In this document: positions 59,401 through 62,391 of the stretch, piece by piece
Numbering within the stretch: the first letter of the stretch is position 1
Layout of the letters: every line of letters starts with the position of its first letter
Source: Leptidea sinapis
Lineage: Eukaryota > Arthropoda > Insecta > Lepidoptera > Pieridae
Length of the DNA: 64,000 bases
Reading direction: 5' to 3'
Assembly (NCBI RefSeq): GCF_905404315.1
Contig: NC_066275.1
Span: 744,001-808,000, forward strand
Notes under the pieces: generated by a model
The model's input: only the letters and a program-made list of their open reading frames with translations
Told to the model about the DNA's origin: nothing
Databases searched by the model: none
Made by a program: the position numbers and the translations under genes

Positions 59401-60609
59401 AGCTCCTTAAAAACCGCACTGTGGACGACCGCCACACATCCAGATGGTGGTGATGATATTCTGACTTGTGGCGTGTCGTGCGAAGGTAACGAAAAACACG
59501 TCAAGACAAAATATTTACCTCAAGGAACGGTACTCTTAGTAATATCTTTGAAATGATGCTATGCTCGCTTGAAATTCAAAACACGTCTATTGTTAAAATG
59601 TGTTAGATTTTTTTATATTTTAAGTAAGCAAAGCGAGCGAGAACTTACAAAATGATTAAAATGTTGGAAGTATTAAGTTAGAAAACAATCAATTCTATTT
59701 CAAATTAACTTTCATAATAAGAATTAAATTTAATCACTGGAATGTATTTTTTACTGCTATGCCCACGTAGCATTATTGCTTATGAGCTTGCGAAAAACTA
59801 CATTGACGTGAATACATAATAATACTTAACTTAGCCATTTTTGAGATTAGCGCGCAATAAAAATAGACAAAAATTCTAACATAAATATAAAAACTATTCG
59901 ACGACTATGACTATGACTAGTATTTGAAATAAAAACAAAAAAATACCATCTCAATCTACCTTCGCATCATCCGTTAACTTAGAAGTTGGCATTCCTCCAT
60001 AGTGCGGTTATCAAGGATCTTTCTGGCACGTACTACTAAACTTTGGATCTACTTCCTTGATCTTCCCAGAAGGATGTGAAATGAGTATCTTCAAACAAAG
60101 CTCGATCATCTATCTAAACTGCTGGAAATGTTCTTATCATTCTTCTGGTATTTAGCAGGAGAGTATGAACGGCGATGATCATTTCCCATCACCAACCCAT
60201 CCCAACCTGCACGCTGGTTTTTCCTTTTCATAAAAACGTCTCGGATTATAACTGATCTTGAGTTTATAAAATGATAATATATCCTAAATCTCTTTGATTA
60301 TTTGATCTTTTTCTTCAGGTTAAAGGTTATCAGGTGCCACCAGCAGAGTTAGAGAGTGTATTAAAGGAGCACGAGGCAGTTTTTGATGCGGCAGTCGTCG
60401 GAGCACCAGACCCATCTTCCGGACAAAAACCAAAAGCATTCGTAGTATTAAACAATAATAGTAAAGCAAGGGAATCTGAAATATTAGAATTTGTTAATGA
60501 AAAAGTTGCAGCATACAAGAGAATTAAGGATATAGTGATCTTGGATGCTATACCTAAAAATCCATCGGGAAAGATATTGAGGAGGGTGCTTGTACAAAAG
60601 TATTGTTAA
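14914..60609 (+). CDS. Gene 2, full model: 4-coumarate-CoA ligase-like / luciferase-like acyl-CoA synthetase, 8 exons, 559 aa
   Basis: Predicted adenylate-forming ligase (carboxylate + ATP to acyl-AMP, then thioester with CoA). Joined exons: 14914-15099, 27991-28201, 30636-30989, 35212-35397, 37511-37632, 49734-49895, 56839-57006, 60319-60609; total 1680 nt. Motifs in order: P-loop YSSGTTGLPKG at residues 214-224; LPMFHSYG at 261-268; GAAPSPK at 336-342; QAYGLTE at 360-366; RSGD at 439-442; DRLKELIK hinge at 456-463; PSGKILRR at 545-552 with catalytic Lys548. Length fits the family (about 540-560). Beetle luciferases have HHGFG where this protein has FHSYG, so light production is not expected. 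The C-terminus is QKYC, with no PTS1. Every junction is GT-AG and keeps the frame. The start was chosen for family length and for an A at -3; an in-frame ATG at 14773 would add 47 atypical residues. It is the downstream tandem copy of gene 1. The substrate is unknown. Confidence 0.92.
15560..16215 (+). mobile_element. LINE 3' end interrupted by a Helitron
   Basis: Reading frame 15562-15768 ends FKVDCLIFYNKLPNDIK ... AYYNVKDYLNDK, a jockey/CR1-like reverse transcriptase C-terminus. The 3' UTR resumes after the Helitron at 16169 and ends with AATAAAGATTTTTTTGACTT. Confidence 0.7.
15862..16168 (+). mobile_element. Non-autonomous Helitron-like element
   Basis: It starts with TCTAATATAAAAAATTCTC after an A, and ends with GCTGGGTCAGCTAG before a T, as expected for Helitrons (5' TC, 3' CTRR, A/T insertion). 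The same element occurs on the minus strand at 41226-41544. Confidence 0.8.
16797..17007 (-). repeat. SINE-1 copy with deletion in the tRNA-like head
   Basis: The body matches 8893-9125, and the B-box ACCGGGATTCAAACCCGG is present. The segment between the B and A boxes is deleted. Confidence 0.75.
17195..17495. repeat. MITE with long terminal inverted repeats
   Basis: The left end CGGCCGTTCCCAATAT mirrors the right end ATATTGGGAACGGTCG, and TCTATCTCTA..GATAAA is mirrored by TTTATCTCTATCTG. No coding sequence. Confidence 0.75.
17949..18200 (+). repeat. Helitron-like fragment
   Basis: ATAAATGTGAAAGTTTGTAT, GGATGTATGTTTG and TACAATAATATAGCTTACAC match 48178-48310. No clear 3' terminus. Confidence 0.5.
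18519..18772. repeat. MITE (AAGGATTAAAA type) with an internal palindrome, copy 1
   Basis: The ends AATAAAACATTTTTGAAGG..TTAAAA and TTTTAATCCTTTAAGTG..TTATTT are mutual complements, as at 58761. Inside, GACTGCAGATGAAATGAGTC at 18640 is mirrored near 18716-18741, making a strong hairpin. Confidence 0.7.
18773..19853. other. Intron 1 sequence, nothing recognised
   Basis: AT-rich. Overlapping short ORFs on both strands at 19051-19294 have no recognisable domain. Confidence 0.4.
19854..20800 (+). repeat. Degenerate tandem array, about 147-bp unit, 6-7 copies
   Basis: Units begin GATACnnTATATTnCCGGTCAA at 19854, 20003, 20149, 20296, 20449, 20596 and 20741, so spacings are 149, 146, 147, 153, 147 and 145. 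Each unit also carries TTTTCATCCCGGAAAATTAA, GAGTTC, ACACAACAACTTATGCACnT and AATTTGGCATGTT in the same order. The units are diverged and have no ORF. Confidence 0.88.
20890..21833. other. Intron 1 sequence, nothing recognised
   Basis: It includes a partly palindromic patch near 21500-21545 (GGCCGGTACAGCTGGCC). Nothing else is supported. Confidence 0.35.
21834..23080 (+). pseudogene. mariner-like transposase pseudogene, copy 2, split by a SINE
   Basis: The 5' end TAGGTACTTCGAATTGACAT and the leader match 13979. Fragments in several frames read EYEVRRGTNAAETARII, IVEADSSLTTQELAAWFNV, RITTCDEKWI (first catalytic Asp region), then after the SINE HPPFLPALAPTDNHIFRDL, where mariner normally has the YSPDLAPxDYHLF motif, and KRFSSQ. 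Frameshifts and stops make it inactive. Confidence 0.82.
22668..22842 (+). repeat. SINE-1 body, 5'-truncated, inside the mariner
   Basis: ATATGATGAATATGGATG through GATAATTTGTGTAAAAGTG matches the 61590-61780 body. The tRNA-like head is missing. Confidence 0.78.
23162..23266. repeat. Cluster of GAGCTC-centred inverted repeats
   Basis: TTTTGAGCTCTGTCAGCTCA on the left is mirrored by TTTTTGAGCTGGCAGAGCT on the right. TTTTGAGCTCTTCGAGTTCA in the middle is self-complementary, so the segment can fold into a multi-branched hairpin. Confidence 0.6.
23710..23890 (-). repeat. Partial copy of the TTAA-GGCGA MITE
   Basis: The minus strand matches the 5' third of the elements at 44089 and 62392 (GCGAAGAGTAAGCAGAAAAC, TAATCCTGTTATACAT, TTGCTGTTGGTTATAGTT). 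Confidence 0.65.
24330..25060 (-). mobile_element. RTE-like LINE reverse transcriptase C-terminal half
   Basis: The minus strand reads FVSDFVYLRTLLSDKGGSEL, GRRIQIAKGAMSKLIKIL, LVYTLVFSIFLYGSEAYE, IDAFEMWC and, after a frameshift, a GKxxRGRSxSR-like basic stretch and GPPLTTAIRKAEDRKEW. This is the thumb and C-terminal region of RTE/BovB-type ORFs. It is 5'-truncated with frameshifts. Confidence 0.85.
25061..25904. other. Intron 1 sequence with a half-MITE
   Basis: GATAGATAGGTTTTTGAAAA, then CGGCCGT near 25312-25336, resembles one end of the MITE at 17195. The rest is unassigned. Confidence 0.35.
25905..26660 (+). mobile_element. LINE reverse transcriptase fragment with FADD motif
   Basis: The plus strand reads VPLGSILGPFLIII, then KIVLFADDTSLIL (the YADD-type catalytic box of reverse transcriptase), VRWFEANKSS and, at about 26330, PLQKKAVRHISL. 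Intervening parts are deleted and frameshifted. Jockey/CR1-like LINE, inactive. Confidence 0.78.
26780..27224 (-). mobile_element. Helitron-like element with internal repeat units
   Basis: Same family as 40791-41220. On the minus strand it opens TCTTTATATATATATTTCTT and contains repeated AACTACCTCCTAAACGGCTG boxes and AATTTGAGATTGGTnT blocks about every 100-120 bases. The 3' CTAG terminus is degraded. Confidence 0.65.
27225..27990. other. End of intron 1, nothing recognised
   Basis: AT-rich. It leads into the acceptor of exon 2. Confidence 0.4.
27991..28201 (+). CDS. Gene 2 exon 2 (residues 63-132 plus first base of 133)
   Basis: It begins VCGVTDRKYSYNQL, the conserved beta-hairpin entry of the adenylation domain, and runs through GDMVAVMMPNLPEYP to TTLNPIYTP. 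The acceptor is TTAAAG. The donor is CCAT|GTAGGT, phase 1; it joins exon 3 to make a Tyr codon and the expected NPIYTPYE. An RTE-like retroposon fragment lies only about 35 bases past the donor. Confidence 0.93.
28236..28366 (+). mobile_element. RTE-like LINE 3' remnant close to exon 2 donor
   Basis: AGTCCTCGAATGGCGACCAC, GTACCGGAAGACGCAGTTCGG and CAGTGGACGTCTTCCGGCT match the 13080-13240 element with an internal deletion. An A-run precedes it. Confidence 0.7.
28367..29700. other. Intron 2 sequence with a SINE-2 T-arm fragment
   Basis: At 28740-28825 the minus strand carries the T-arm of SINE-2 (GGGTTCGAGTCCCGCATCG) and its body to CCCAGAAGGG. Otherwise nothing is recognised. Confidence 0.45.
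29716..29787 (-). repeat. SINE-2 tRNA-like domain
   Basis: The minus strand reads GAACTGTTGGCTCAATGGAA through GGTTCGAGTCCTGCGTTGTT and folds like the 11506 copy (anticodon loop ACGGAAT). A SINE-2 body in the opposite orientation follows at about 29830-29880. Confidence 0.65.
29881..30635. other. Intron 2 3' part, nothing recognised
   Basis: AT-rich intron. No supported feature. Confidence 0.4.
30636..30989 (+). CDS. Gene 2 exon 3 (residues 133-250), ATP-binding P-loop
   Basis: The longest exon. It carries the A3 signature YSSGTTGLPKG followed by VELTHRNLVAN, which contacts ATP phosphates. The acceptor is CTATTTACAG. The donor is ACCG|GTAAAT, phase 1. It is uninterrupted, with all signature residues present. 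Confidence 0.95.
31770..31900 (+). repeat. Repeat family E tail fragment
   Basis: GTTTCTCAAGCATCCTGAGTG through CATTGTAATGGGCAGGACGT to CTCTTACTGTCATGAAAAAA matches 42423-42530 and 37350-37450. Confidence 0.7.
32860..33495 (+). repeat. Dispersed repeat D, copy 2, with fold-back arm
   Basis: Co-linear with 7370-7925. Bases 33392-33495 match the right arm of the inverted repeat at 7967-8322, so the two belong to one composite family. Confidence 0.75.
33721..34260 (-). mobile_element. LINE family A 3' end
   Basis: The minus strand carries the reverse transcriptase C-terminal remnant and the tail with GAGTTTGTTGCGCCCATTCT and TATTTGAATTTGATTTC. Frameshifted. Confidence 0.72.
34285..34600 (+). 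mobile_element. LINE family A 3' end, diverged
   Basis: ATGATCCCAGAAAATGTACG through AATGGAGCGACCACCCTCAG to AGCCCGCTGAGTTTTTTGGG. It lies directly before the better copy at 34640. Confidence 0.65.
34640..35190 (+). mobile_element. LINE family A reverse transcriptase C-terminus and 3' UTR
   Basis: An open frame of 162 codons reads LQKRAIRAIYNLVVKESLRA, FKEINILTVASQYI, NTRNRHKLMMPTTRLSRVSK, GRCICFYNEIPENVQ and KKRLCGKGYYNINDFLN, the C-terminal end of jockey/CR1-like LINE polymerases. The tail is AATAAAAATATTTGAATTTG. It ends about 20 bases before the exon 4 acceptor. 5'-truncated, so inactive. Confidence 0.85.
35212..35397 (+). CDS. Gene 2 exon 4 (residues 251-312)
   Basis: It encodes DTLLALLPMFHSYG and the following hydrophobic helix and strand to YLAPPT, part of the acyl pocket and CoA tunnel region in this family. 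The acceptor is CACTATTTCAG and the donor is ACAC|GTAAGT, phase 1. A LINE 3' tail ends about 20 bases before the acceptor, so the pyrimidine tract is very short. Confidence 0.93.
35640..36070 (-). mobile_element. LINE family C 3' end
   Basis: Matches 9770-10190: GTACGTGCTCTTCTGAAGG, GGTGGAATTCAGCGGCAGG and CACACAATGAGATGACATC. Frameshifted remnant on the minus strand, with a local duplication of the CAGCTCAATCAGCTGATTGA type near 35880-35910. Confidence 0.68.
36160..36345 (-). repeat. Repeat family E fragment
   Basis: AAGGGACGAGACGAGCAGG, ACCCTGCCCATTACAATGCA and TTCTGAGCGGCACTACAACT, then TTTACGGCAGAAATAGGCGCC; internally deleted relative to 37085-37450. Confidence 0.7.
36346..37084. other. 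Intron 4 sequence, nothing recognised
   Basis: AT-rich. ACGTTACGTGAGTTATC and ACGTTACGTAAC patches recur near 36530-36570 without a clear element. Confidence 0.35.
37085..37455 (+). repeat. Repeat family E, longest uninterrupted copy
   Basis: GGCGTCGTAAGAGACGACTA through CAGTGGGAGGCTCCTTTGCA and TCTGAAGGACGGTG to GTCCTGCTCGTCTCATCCC and a poly(A) run. It looks like a LINE 3' end. It ends about 55 bases before exon 5. Confidence 0.72.
37511..37632 (+). CDS. Gene 2 exon 5 (residues 313-353)
   Basis: A short exon encoding LFLATHPEV...LRSVTIGAAPSPK, which includes the GAAP adenine-binding loop (GGAP in luciferase). The acceptor is TTTCTTTCAG and the donor is AAC|GTAAGT, phase 0. It is too short to stand out as an ORF, but it fills exactly the expected gap between exons 4 and 6 and restores frame. 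Confidence 0.93.
38107..38182 (+). mobile_element. LINE family C fragment
   Basis: It reads WNEFPCAVFPLRCDEG-like sequence in frame with the family C C-terminus. Confidence 0.55.
38250..38653. repeat. TTAA-flanked MITE, family TTAAGGCTG, copy 1
   Basis: It begins TTAAGGCTGGGGACCGAG and ends CAGTCTTAA. The same element at 57515-57940 begins TTAAGGCTG and ends CAGCCTTAA. TTAA at both ends suggests piggyBac-type integration. Confidence 0.72.
39071..39770 (-). mobile_element. LINE family B reverse transcriptase C-terminus, copy 2
   Basis: The minus strand reads YRQSLKEKFKEITVYCQYIY, ENLIYV, then SSRLHKIHNSFKGKCIHFYY, NKFKCFIKIWLCRKSYYSTA and EYLNDRTAWD. The 3' UTR is nearly identical to 12319-12600. 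5'-truncated and frameshifted. Confidence 0.82.
39771..40790. other. Intron 5 sequence with a GT-rich patch
   Basis: Between 40130 and 40225 the plus strand is rich in GTGTG and GTGAG steps, a decayed simple repeat. No other feature. Confidence 0.4.
40791..41220 (-). mobile_element. Helitron-like element, CTAG end at 40791
   Basis: The minus strand ends CAGACGTTGT-complement, GGGTTCACTAG then T. Inside are three to four CCTCCTAAACGGCTGnACCG boxes and AATTTGAGATTGGT blocks, matching 26780-27224. Confidence 0.7.
41226..41544 (-). mobile_element. Helitron-like element, CTAG end at 41226
   Basis: Reverse orientation copy of 15862-16168 (TCTAATATATAATATTCTCA start, GCTGGGTCAGCTAG end). It sits head to tail with the preceding Helitron. 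Confidence 0.8.
41750..42530 (+). repeat. Repeat family E, interrupted by a MITE
   Basis: CCAGTGGGAGGTTCCTTTGT to AAATGAGAC continues at 42371 with CATCTTATACCTCAAGGTG, and ends TCGTCTCTTACTGTCATAAA. The insert is at 41908-42367. Confidence 0.78.
41908..42367. mobile_element. PIF/Harbinger-like MITE with TTA target duplication
   Basis: A 460-bp insert flanked by TTA at 41905-41907 and 42368-42370. The left end GGGACGACGCGCACTTATTC pairs with the right end GAATAAGTGCGCGTAGTCCC; about 25 bases pair with one mismatch. The internal part is GC-richer and contains related CGCCG/CGGCG blocks around 42130-42200. A 3-bp TTA duplication is the hallmark of PIF/Harbinger. No transposase. Confidence 0.85.
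42914..43110 (+). mobile_element. Short Helitron-like element
   Basis: It starts TCTATACATATATAAGAG after an A, ends TCTGTCGGGTCAGCTAG before T, and carries no ORF. Confidence 0.7.
43512..43859. repeat. MITE-like element with imperfect terminal inverted repeats
   Basis: AAATACCACTGGACGGGTGG at the left is mirrored by CCTGTCCAGTGGTGTTTA at the right. Overlapping ORFs on both strands inside show no domain. Confidence 0.55.
44089..44523. repeat. TTAA-flanked MITE, family GGCGA, copy 1
   Basis: It opens TTA-GGCGAAGAGTAAGCAG and ends TTTCGCC-TTAA. Co-linear over its length with 62392-62849. Confidence 0.75.
44524..44715 (-). mobile_element. LINE 3' tail
   Basis: GTCAAATAAACTTTATTCAAT and AACTCAACGGCCACAC in reverse orientation look like a jockey/CR1-like tail. 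Confidence 0.45.
44716..45324. other. Intron 5 sequence, nothing recognised
   Basis: AT-rich. No supported feature. Confidence 0.4.
45325..45545 (-). mobile_element. RTE/CR1-like LINE C-terminal fragment
   Basis: The minus strand reads GPKGKRRVGRPKSRWAYEVM, EIAGNDWQ and DRDAWKKLEEAFTRGG, the basic C-terminus shared by RTE-like LINE ORFs. Confidence 0.72.
46218..46700 (-). mobile_element. LINE ORF C-terminal fragment
   Basis: The minus strand reads EVIRRAFAALNIPAVLEPNG, RRDGKRPDGMT, then DTLAPSHVQVTSVGAGAA, YIFVPFGVETLGPWGPEARR and QRISLAIQRGNAASILGT, a conserved C-terminus seen in non-LTR retrotransposon polyproteins. One frameshift lies near 46540. The clade is uncertain. Confidence 0.72.
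46701..47179. other. Intron 5 sequence, nothing recognised
   Basis: AT-rich. No supported feature. Confidence 0.4.
47180..47383 (-). repeat. SINE-1 copy with full tRNA-like head
   Basis: The body GACACACTTTTTACACAAAT through the head to GGCTATACAGGTCGTC-like sequence (here ACTATACAGGTCGTC). It abuts an (AT)n run. Confidence 0.8.
47384..47427. repeat. (AT)n microsatellite
   Basis: About 22 AT dinucleotides at the 5' end of the SINE. Confidence 0.95.
47428..48167. other. Intron 5 sequence, nothing recognised
   Basis: Overlapping low-complexity ORFs at 47836-48144 have no domain. Confidence 0.4.
48168..48452 (+). mobile_element. Non-autonomous Helitron-like element (285 bp)
   Basis: It starts TCCTACTCATATTATAAATG after A and ends TTTGTCGGGTCAGCTAG before T. 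Related fragment at 17949. Confidence 0.8.
48453..49119. other. Intron 5 sequence, nothing recognised
   Basis: AT-rich. No supported feature. Confidence 0.4.
49120..49530 (+). mobile_element. LINE reverse transcriptase N-terminal fragment
   Basis: The plus strand reads PIQEKGNSSDPANCRPTAIT, SLFSKIIESIINHQLLLYLE and, frameshifted, a YDFRHSRSAGDLLVY-like stretch. These are the fingers motifs of LINE reverse transcriptase. The catalytic YADD part is absent. Confidence 0.78.
49538..49630 (-). mobile_element. LINE family C tail
   Basis: AACGAGCGTACTGGTCACCT, GGTGTTAAGTGATCACC and TTGCAATACCAGAGGAATC. It ends about 100 bases before exon 6. Confidence 0.65.
49734..49895 (+). CDS. Gene 2 exon 6 (residues 354-407), A5 motif
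   Basis: It encodes FGQAYGLTET, the A5 motif that contacts the adenine and acyl group, then VGFPVPNTQLRIVD. The acceptor is TATTTCAG and the donor is GAG|GTATGT, phase 0. LTR-like sequence begins within about 30 bases of the donor, and possibly within 3. Confidence 0.93.
49899..50372 (-). mobile_element. BEL/Pao LTR (3' LTR of the minus-strand element)
   Basis: Reverse complement match to 56380-56805. On the minus strand it follows a purine tract (CAAACTGGGGGGCA at 50373-50386), as expected for a 3' LTR, and begins TCTTTAGGCCAAATATGC. It carries an extra segment of about 60 bases near 50180-50240 missing from the other copy. The outer edge is uncertain: homology is clear to about 49925, and a TG start would put it at 49899, three bases into the splice donor. 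Confidence 0.75.
50600..51750 (-). mobile_element. BEL/Pao integrase region (degraded)
   Basis: Read leftward, frames encode GIFRVGGRLSNADLPYDSQH, an H2C2-like zinc-binding segment, then FHTGVDYAGPLRV (first catalytic Asp), KAYICLFVCLVTKAVHIEL, YSDCGTNFIGAK (second Asp; usually DNGTNF), PHFGGIREA (catalytic Glu) and SQIEAVLNTRPLSVLSSDPS. All three DDE residues survive, but frameshifts and the interrupted polymerase make it inactive. The LTR lies just beyond, giving the normal BEL/Pao order. Confidence 0.85.
51815..54300 (+). mobile_element. Jockey-type LINE (GC-rich), gag, endonuclease and partial RT, inserted in the BEL/Pao element
   Basis: Gag: about 51832-52101, LRELRYVPEHMRAIP and a zinc knuckle CHRCQQFRHSSHNYH whose last Cys is replaced. 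Endonuclease: 52286-52861, then +1-shifted to 53289; motifs FWNADGL, SETHLR, AGDFNAKLTAWNS and ISDHQAVLLTL (APE type). RT: 53533-53961, LRKAPGPDRITNEALHHLP, then after SNRP a jump to RNVLRPVLASHLPLRTKLCI, so the core with the YADD box is deleted. Base composition is visibly GC-rich against the AT-rich host. Several stops; inactive. The edges are approximate. Confidence 0.85.
54305..54760 (-). mobile_element. BEL/Pao reverse transcriptase N-terminal region
   Basis: Read leftward with frameshifts: ISEYLEKGYVAPVT, TTKLRVVLDASMKTSSG and SLNDLL, GPKLQNDLF-like, the fingers of BEL/Pao polymerase. The rest of RT and RNase H is missing, replaced by the jockey insert; the integrase resumes near 51750. 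Confidence 0.78.
54761..55961. other. Intron 6 AT-rich sequence, probably decayed BEL/Pao or host intron
   Basis: No domain could be read. In a complete element gag and protease would be expected here. Confidence 0.35.
55962..56205 (-). mobile_element. LINE family A 3' end
   Basis: TTCAAATTCAAAGTTTTGTA, AACGTCAAAAACTAG, GCCTCAGGCCTGAGAAGAAC and GGGCGCAAGAAACTCAACGG, then decayed coding sequence. Confidence 0.7.
56380..56805 (+). mobile_element. BEL/Pao-type LTR copy in opposite orientation (likely solo LTR)
   Basis: Begins TGTTTAGGCCAAATATGCC and shares GAGTGGCCACTC-region, GGAAGAATCGCTGCTGCTCT, GGTAAGTCCTCCT and CACCGGCTTCCTAATT with the left LTR in reverse complement. No purine tract or primer site adjoins it. 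A TTAA tetranucleotide run lies at about 56434-56461. It ends about 35 bases before exon 7. Confidence 0.75.
56839..57006 (+). CDS. Gene 2 exon 7 (residues 408-463), hinge
   Basis: It encodes VGELLLRGPNIMKGY through GWFRSGDLA to DRLKELIK, ending at the interdomain hinge. The acceptor is TTCGAAG, a weak pyrimidine tract, and the donor is AAG|GTATTT. Both junctions are phase 0. The length equals the penultimate exon of gene 1. An LTR copy ends about 35-40 bases upstream. Confidence 0.94.
57090..57310 (+). mobile_element. LINE family C-like 3' end
   Basis: FPNRYDLGTFKKRAYSLLKS reads in frame with the family C C-terminus, then a diverged tail and A-run. Confidence 0.6.
57515..57940. repeat. TTAA-flanked MITE, family TTAAGGCTG, copy 2
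   Basis: TTAAGGCTGGGGACCGAG start and GCAGCCTTAA end; matches 38250-38653 throughout, e.g. GGAATCGAGCGGAGC and TCAATTATGCGCTATTT. Confidence 0.75.
57941..58740. other. Intron 7 sequence, nothing firmly recognised
   Basis: GC-richer patch at 57945-58020 with GTTCGGTCGATTTTTCGG and GTGCGGTTGGACTTTCGG may be another small repeat. Confidence 0.35.
58761..58978. repeat. MITE (AAGGATTAAAA type), copy 2
   Basis: AAAACACTTTTTAAGGATTA at the left is mirrored by TAATCCTTTGAAAGTGTTTT at the right. Internal GTTAACCCGACGTTTCAAGG. Confidence 0.75.
59219..59490 (-). mobile_element. LINE family C 3' end
   Basis: GGTCACCTGGTGTTAACTGA, GCGTTGCCGGCCTTTAAGGA, GAAGGTACCCATGTCGTGTC and AACCGCACTGTGGACGACC, the complement of the family C C-terminus and tail. 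Confidence 0.75.
59491..59989. other. Intron 7 AT-rich sequence, nothing recognised
   Basis: No supported feature. Confidence 0.4.
59990..60235 (+). mobile_element. LINE family C 3' end, strongly diverged
   Basis: GGCATTCCTCCATAGTGCGG, ATCAAGGATCTTTCTGGCACG, GCGATGATCATTTCCCATCA still follow the family order. Confidence 0.5.
60319..60609 (+). CDS. Gene 2 exon 8 (residues 464-559), C-terminal lid domain
   Basis: It runs from VKGYQVPPAELESVL to PSGKILRRVLVQKYC and a TAA stop. The acceptor is TTTCTTCAG. Lys548 is the A10 catalytic lysine. The C-terminal KYC tripeptide matches gene 1 and is not a PTS1 signal. Confidence 0.95.
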   Translation, partial: VKGYQVPPAELESVLKEHEAVFDAAVVGAPDPSSGQKPKAFVVLNNNSKARESEILEFVNEKVAAYKRIKDIVILDAIPKNPSGKILRRVLVQKYC

Positions 60610-60682
60610 GAAGACATAATTTTATAACGGAAGCATGGGTGGAAGTGATCACTTAAGATTAATTGTTTTTTTTTCCTCAAGT

Positions 60683-60688
60683 ATTAAA
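60683..60688 (+). promoter_or_regulatory. Candidate poly(A) signal ATTAAA of gene 2
   Basis: The common variant hexamer lies about 75 bases after the stop and is followed by a T-rich run. A canonical AATAAA at 60918-60923 is the alternative, but it follows a retroposon fragment. Confidence 0.4.
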
Positions 60689-60769
60689 GTTTTTTTTATA
60701 GATAACTTTTTAAAAGAAGACAGGGTTTTCCTCGGTAGATTTTATCAAAACAAAGTAATGTTCAGGGAA

Positions 60770-60915
60770 GAGGAATGTTAACCCCGTGGTCTGATGATAT
60801 CATACAAGTGGCTGGTTAACAGTGGATGAAGACTGCCAAGAACAGGGATGGTTGGAAATCTCTAGAGGAAGCCATCCTTATTGAGAACGAGGAGTTCTTA
60901 CTACCATAAAATTTT
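60770..60915 (+). mobile_element. RTE-like LINE C-terminal remnant in the 3' flank of gene 2
   Basis: Reads RWSDDIIQVAG, stop, QWMKTAKNRDGWKSLEEA, a diverged form of the TDDLVKIAGxRWMRAAQD motif at 13140. Confidence 0.65.
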
Positions 60916-61424
60916 TGAATAAAAAGTTATAGGAATAAGATTTTCTTGTATATAATACGTTAATATTTAAGGATAAAATGATTAAATTTAGTAAGAAATA
61001 TATGGCGTTTTTTTTTTATTTATTAGAACTCTCTTATGCTTACAAAACATAAATATCAGATGATGATATCGATCTTATCTATATCTTGAACATAGCTTTG
61101 ATCTAGGGTTAAAAATCAAAGAGAAAAGTGGAAGGAACGTAAAAGAAAGAGAAATAATTTTTCTATTTTATTTTATTTGTATTTTCGGGCGTCTTGTTGA
61201 TTTAATTCATGAAAAAATACATTGGTGACAAAAAGTGGAGTTTATCTTTTTCTATTACAAAACAGTGTTTAGCATGTGTTTAACTAAAACGTCGTTAACC
61301 ACAACATAAACTTCAGATCATTTCGTTCCTTTCTATTCAACAATGCTTCAGTGTACGGGAACAATGAAAGGAACGGAACGCAATTTTTGTCAGCTGTCAT
61401 CTACCTGTCATCATATAATCTATA

Positions 61425-62130
61425 TGCTTACTACTCGGTTAAGTCGAGTTAGTAAGTCTTTTTTGGGCGATGTATATGCTTTTACAATATGAGTAAATTG
61501 ACGACCTGTATAGCCGAGTGGTTAGCGATCCTACCTACTAAGCTAGAGGTCCCGAGTTCGAATCCCGGTAGGTGCAAGCATTTATATGATGAATATGGAT
61601 GTTTGTTTTCGAGTCATGGATGTTTAAATGTATTTATGTATGATTATATTATGTATGTTTATATGAATTTATGTATGTTTAAGTAAGCATATTGCATTAA
61701 ATATATCGTTGTCTTGTAATCCATAACACAGGCTATATTATATGCTTAACTTGGAGCAAGATAATTTGTGTAAAAAGTGTGTCAATATTATTATTATTAT
61801 ATGATCCCAGAAAATGTACAAAACAAATGTGCTATGAAATTTAAAAGAATTGTTAAAAAACGTTTGTGTGGGGAAGATTATTATAACATAAACGATTTTC
61901 TTAATGATACCACGGGCTGGGAATGAAGCGGTCACCCTTAGTCTCTTTTAATTGTATATATTTATTGTACTATAGTACATTGTAATCTATATTTTTATAT
62001 AAAAAAGCCCGCTGAGTTTCTTGCGCCCGTTCCTGTCAGGTCTGAGGCAGTCTATTTTGAATGGGTATTAGTTTTTGACGTTCAATAAGTGATTTTGAAT
62101 CCTTTTTTGAATAAAAATATTTGAATTTGA
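61425..62130 (+). mobile_element. LINE family A 3' end, split by a SINE
   Basis: CTACTCGGTTAAGTCGAGTT up to TTTTACAATATGA, then continues at 61805 with TCCCAGAAAATGTACAAAAC and ends GAATAAAAATATTTGAATTT. Confidence 0.8.
61493..61798 (+). repeat. SINE-1, most complete copy, with ATATGA target duplications
   Basis: tRNA-like head ACCTGTATAGCCGAGTGGTT to AGTTCGAATCCCGGTAGGT, body, then a GTGTCAATATTATTATT tail. ATATGA at 61487-61492 and 61799-61804 flanks it. Confidence 0.85.
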
Positions 62131-62391
62131 ATTATACAAGCTTCGACTCGTGTTTAAATATATGCAATGTCTAAAGATTTGTAATAGAACTTTTTAAAAC
62201 AAATGTTTAACACATGTTTAACTATTTTGTAATAATAAGTTAAATAGATTTCGATTTATTAACAATAATCTGATAGATTTAGCAGCTGAGCGTACATCGT
62301 TTCAGGTTTTCACATCTGTTGCTGGCCGGAATTACTATGACAATTATATTCCGTTATATTATGGTAAATGGACATCGTGAAGGATTAGTAT

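Noticed and set aside
14914..60609. Gene 2 as a bioluminescent luciferase
   Set aside because: The HHGFG motif is replaced and no PTS1 is present. Most insect members of this family are CoA ligases.
61500..61575. Apparent tRNA gene (A and B boxes, GGTTCGAATCC-like T-loop)
   Set aside because: It is followed by a body repeated at five or more other sites and is flanked by a target duplication, so it is a SINE head. The acceptor stem is poor.
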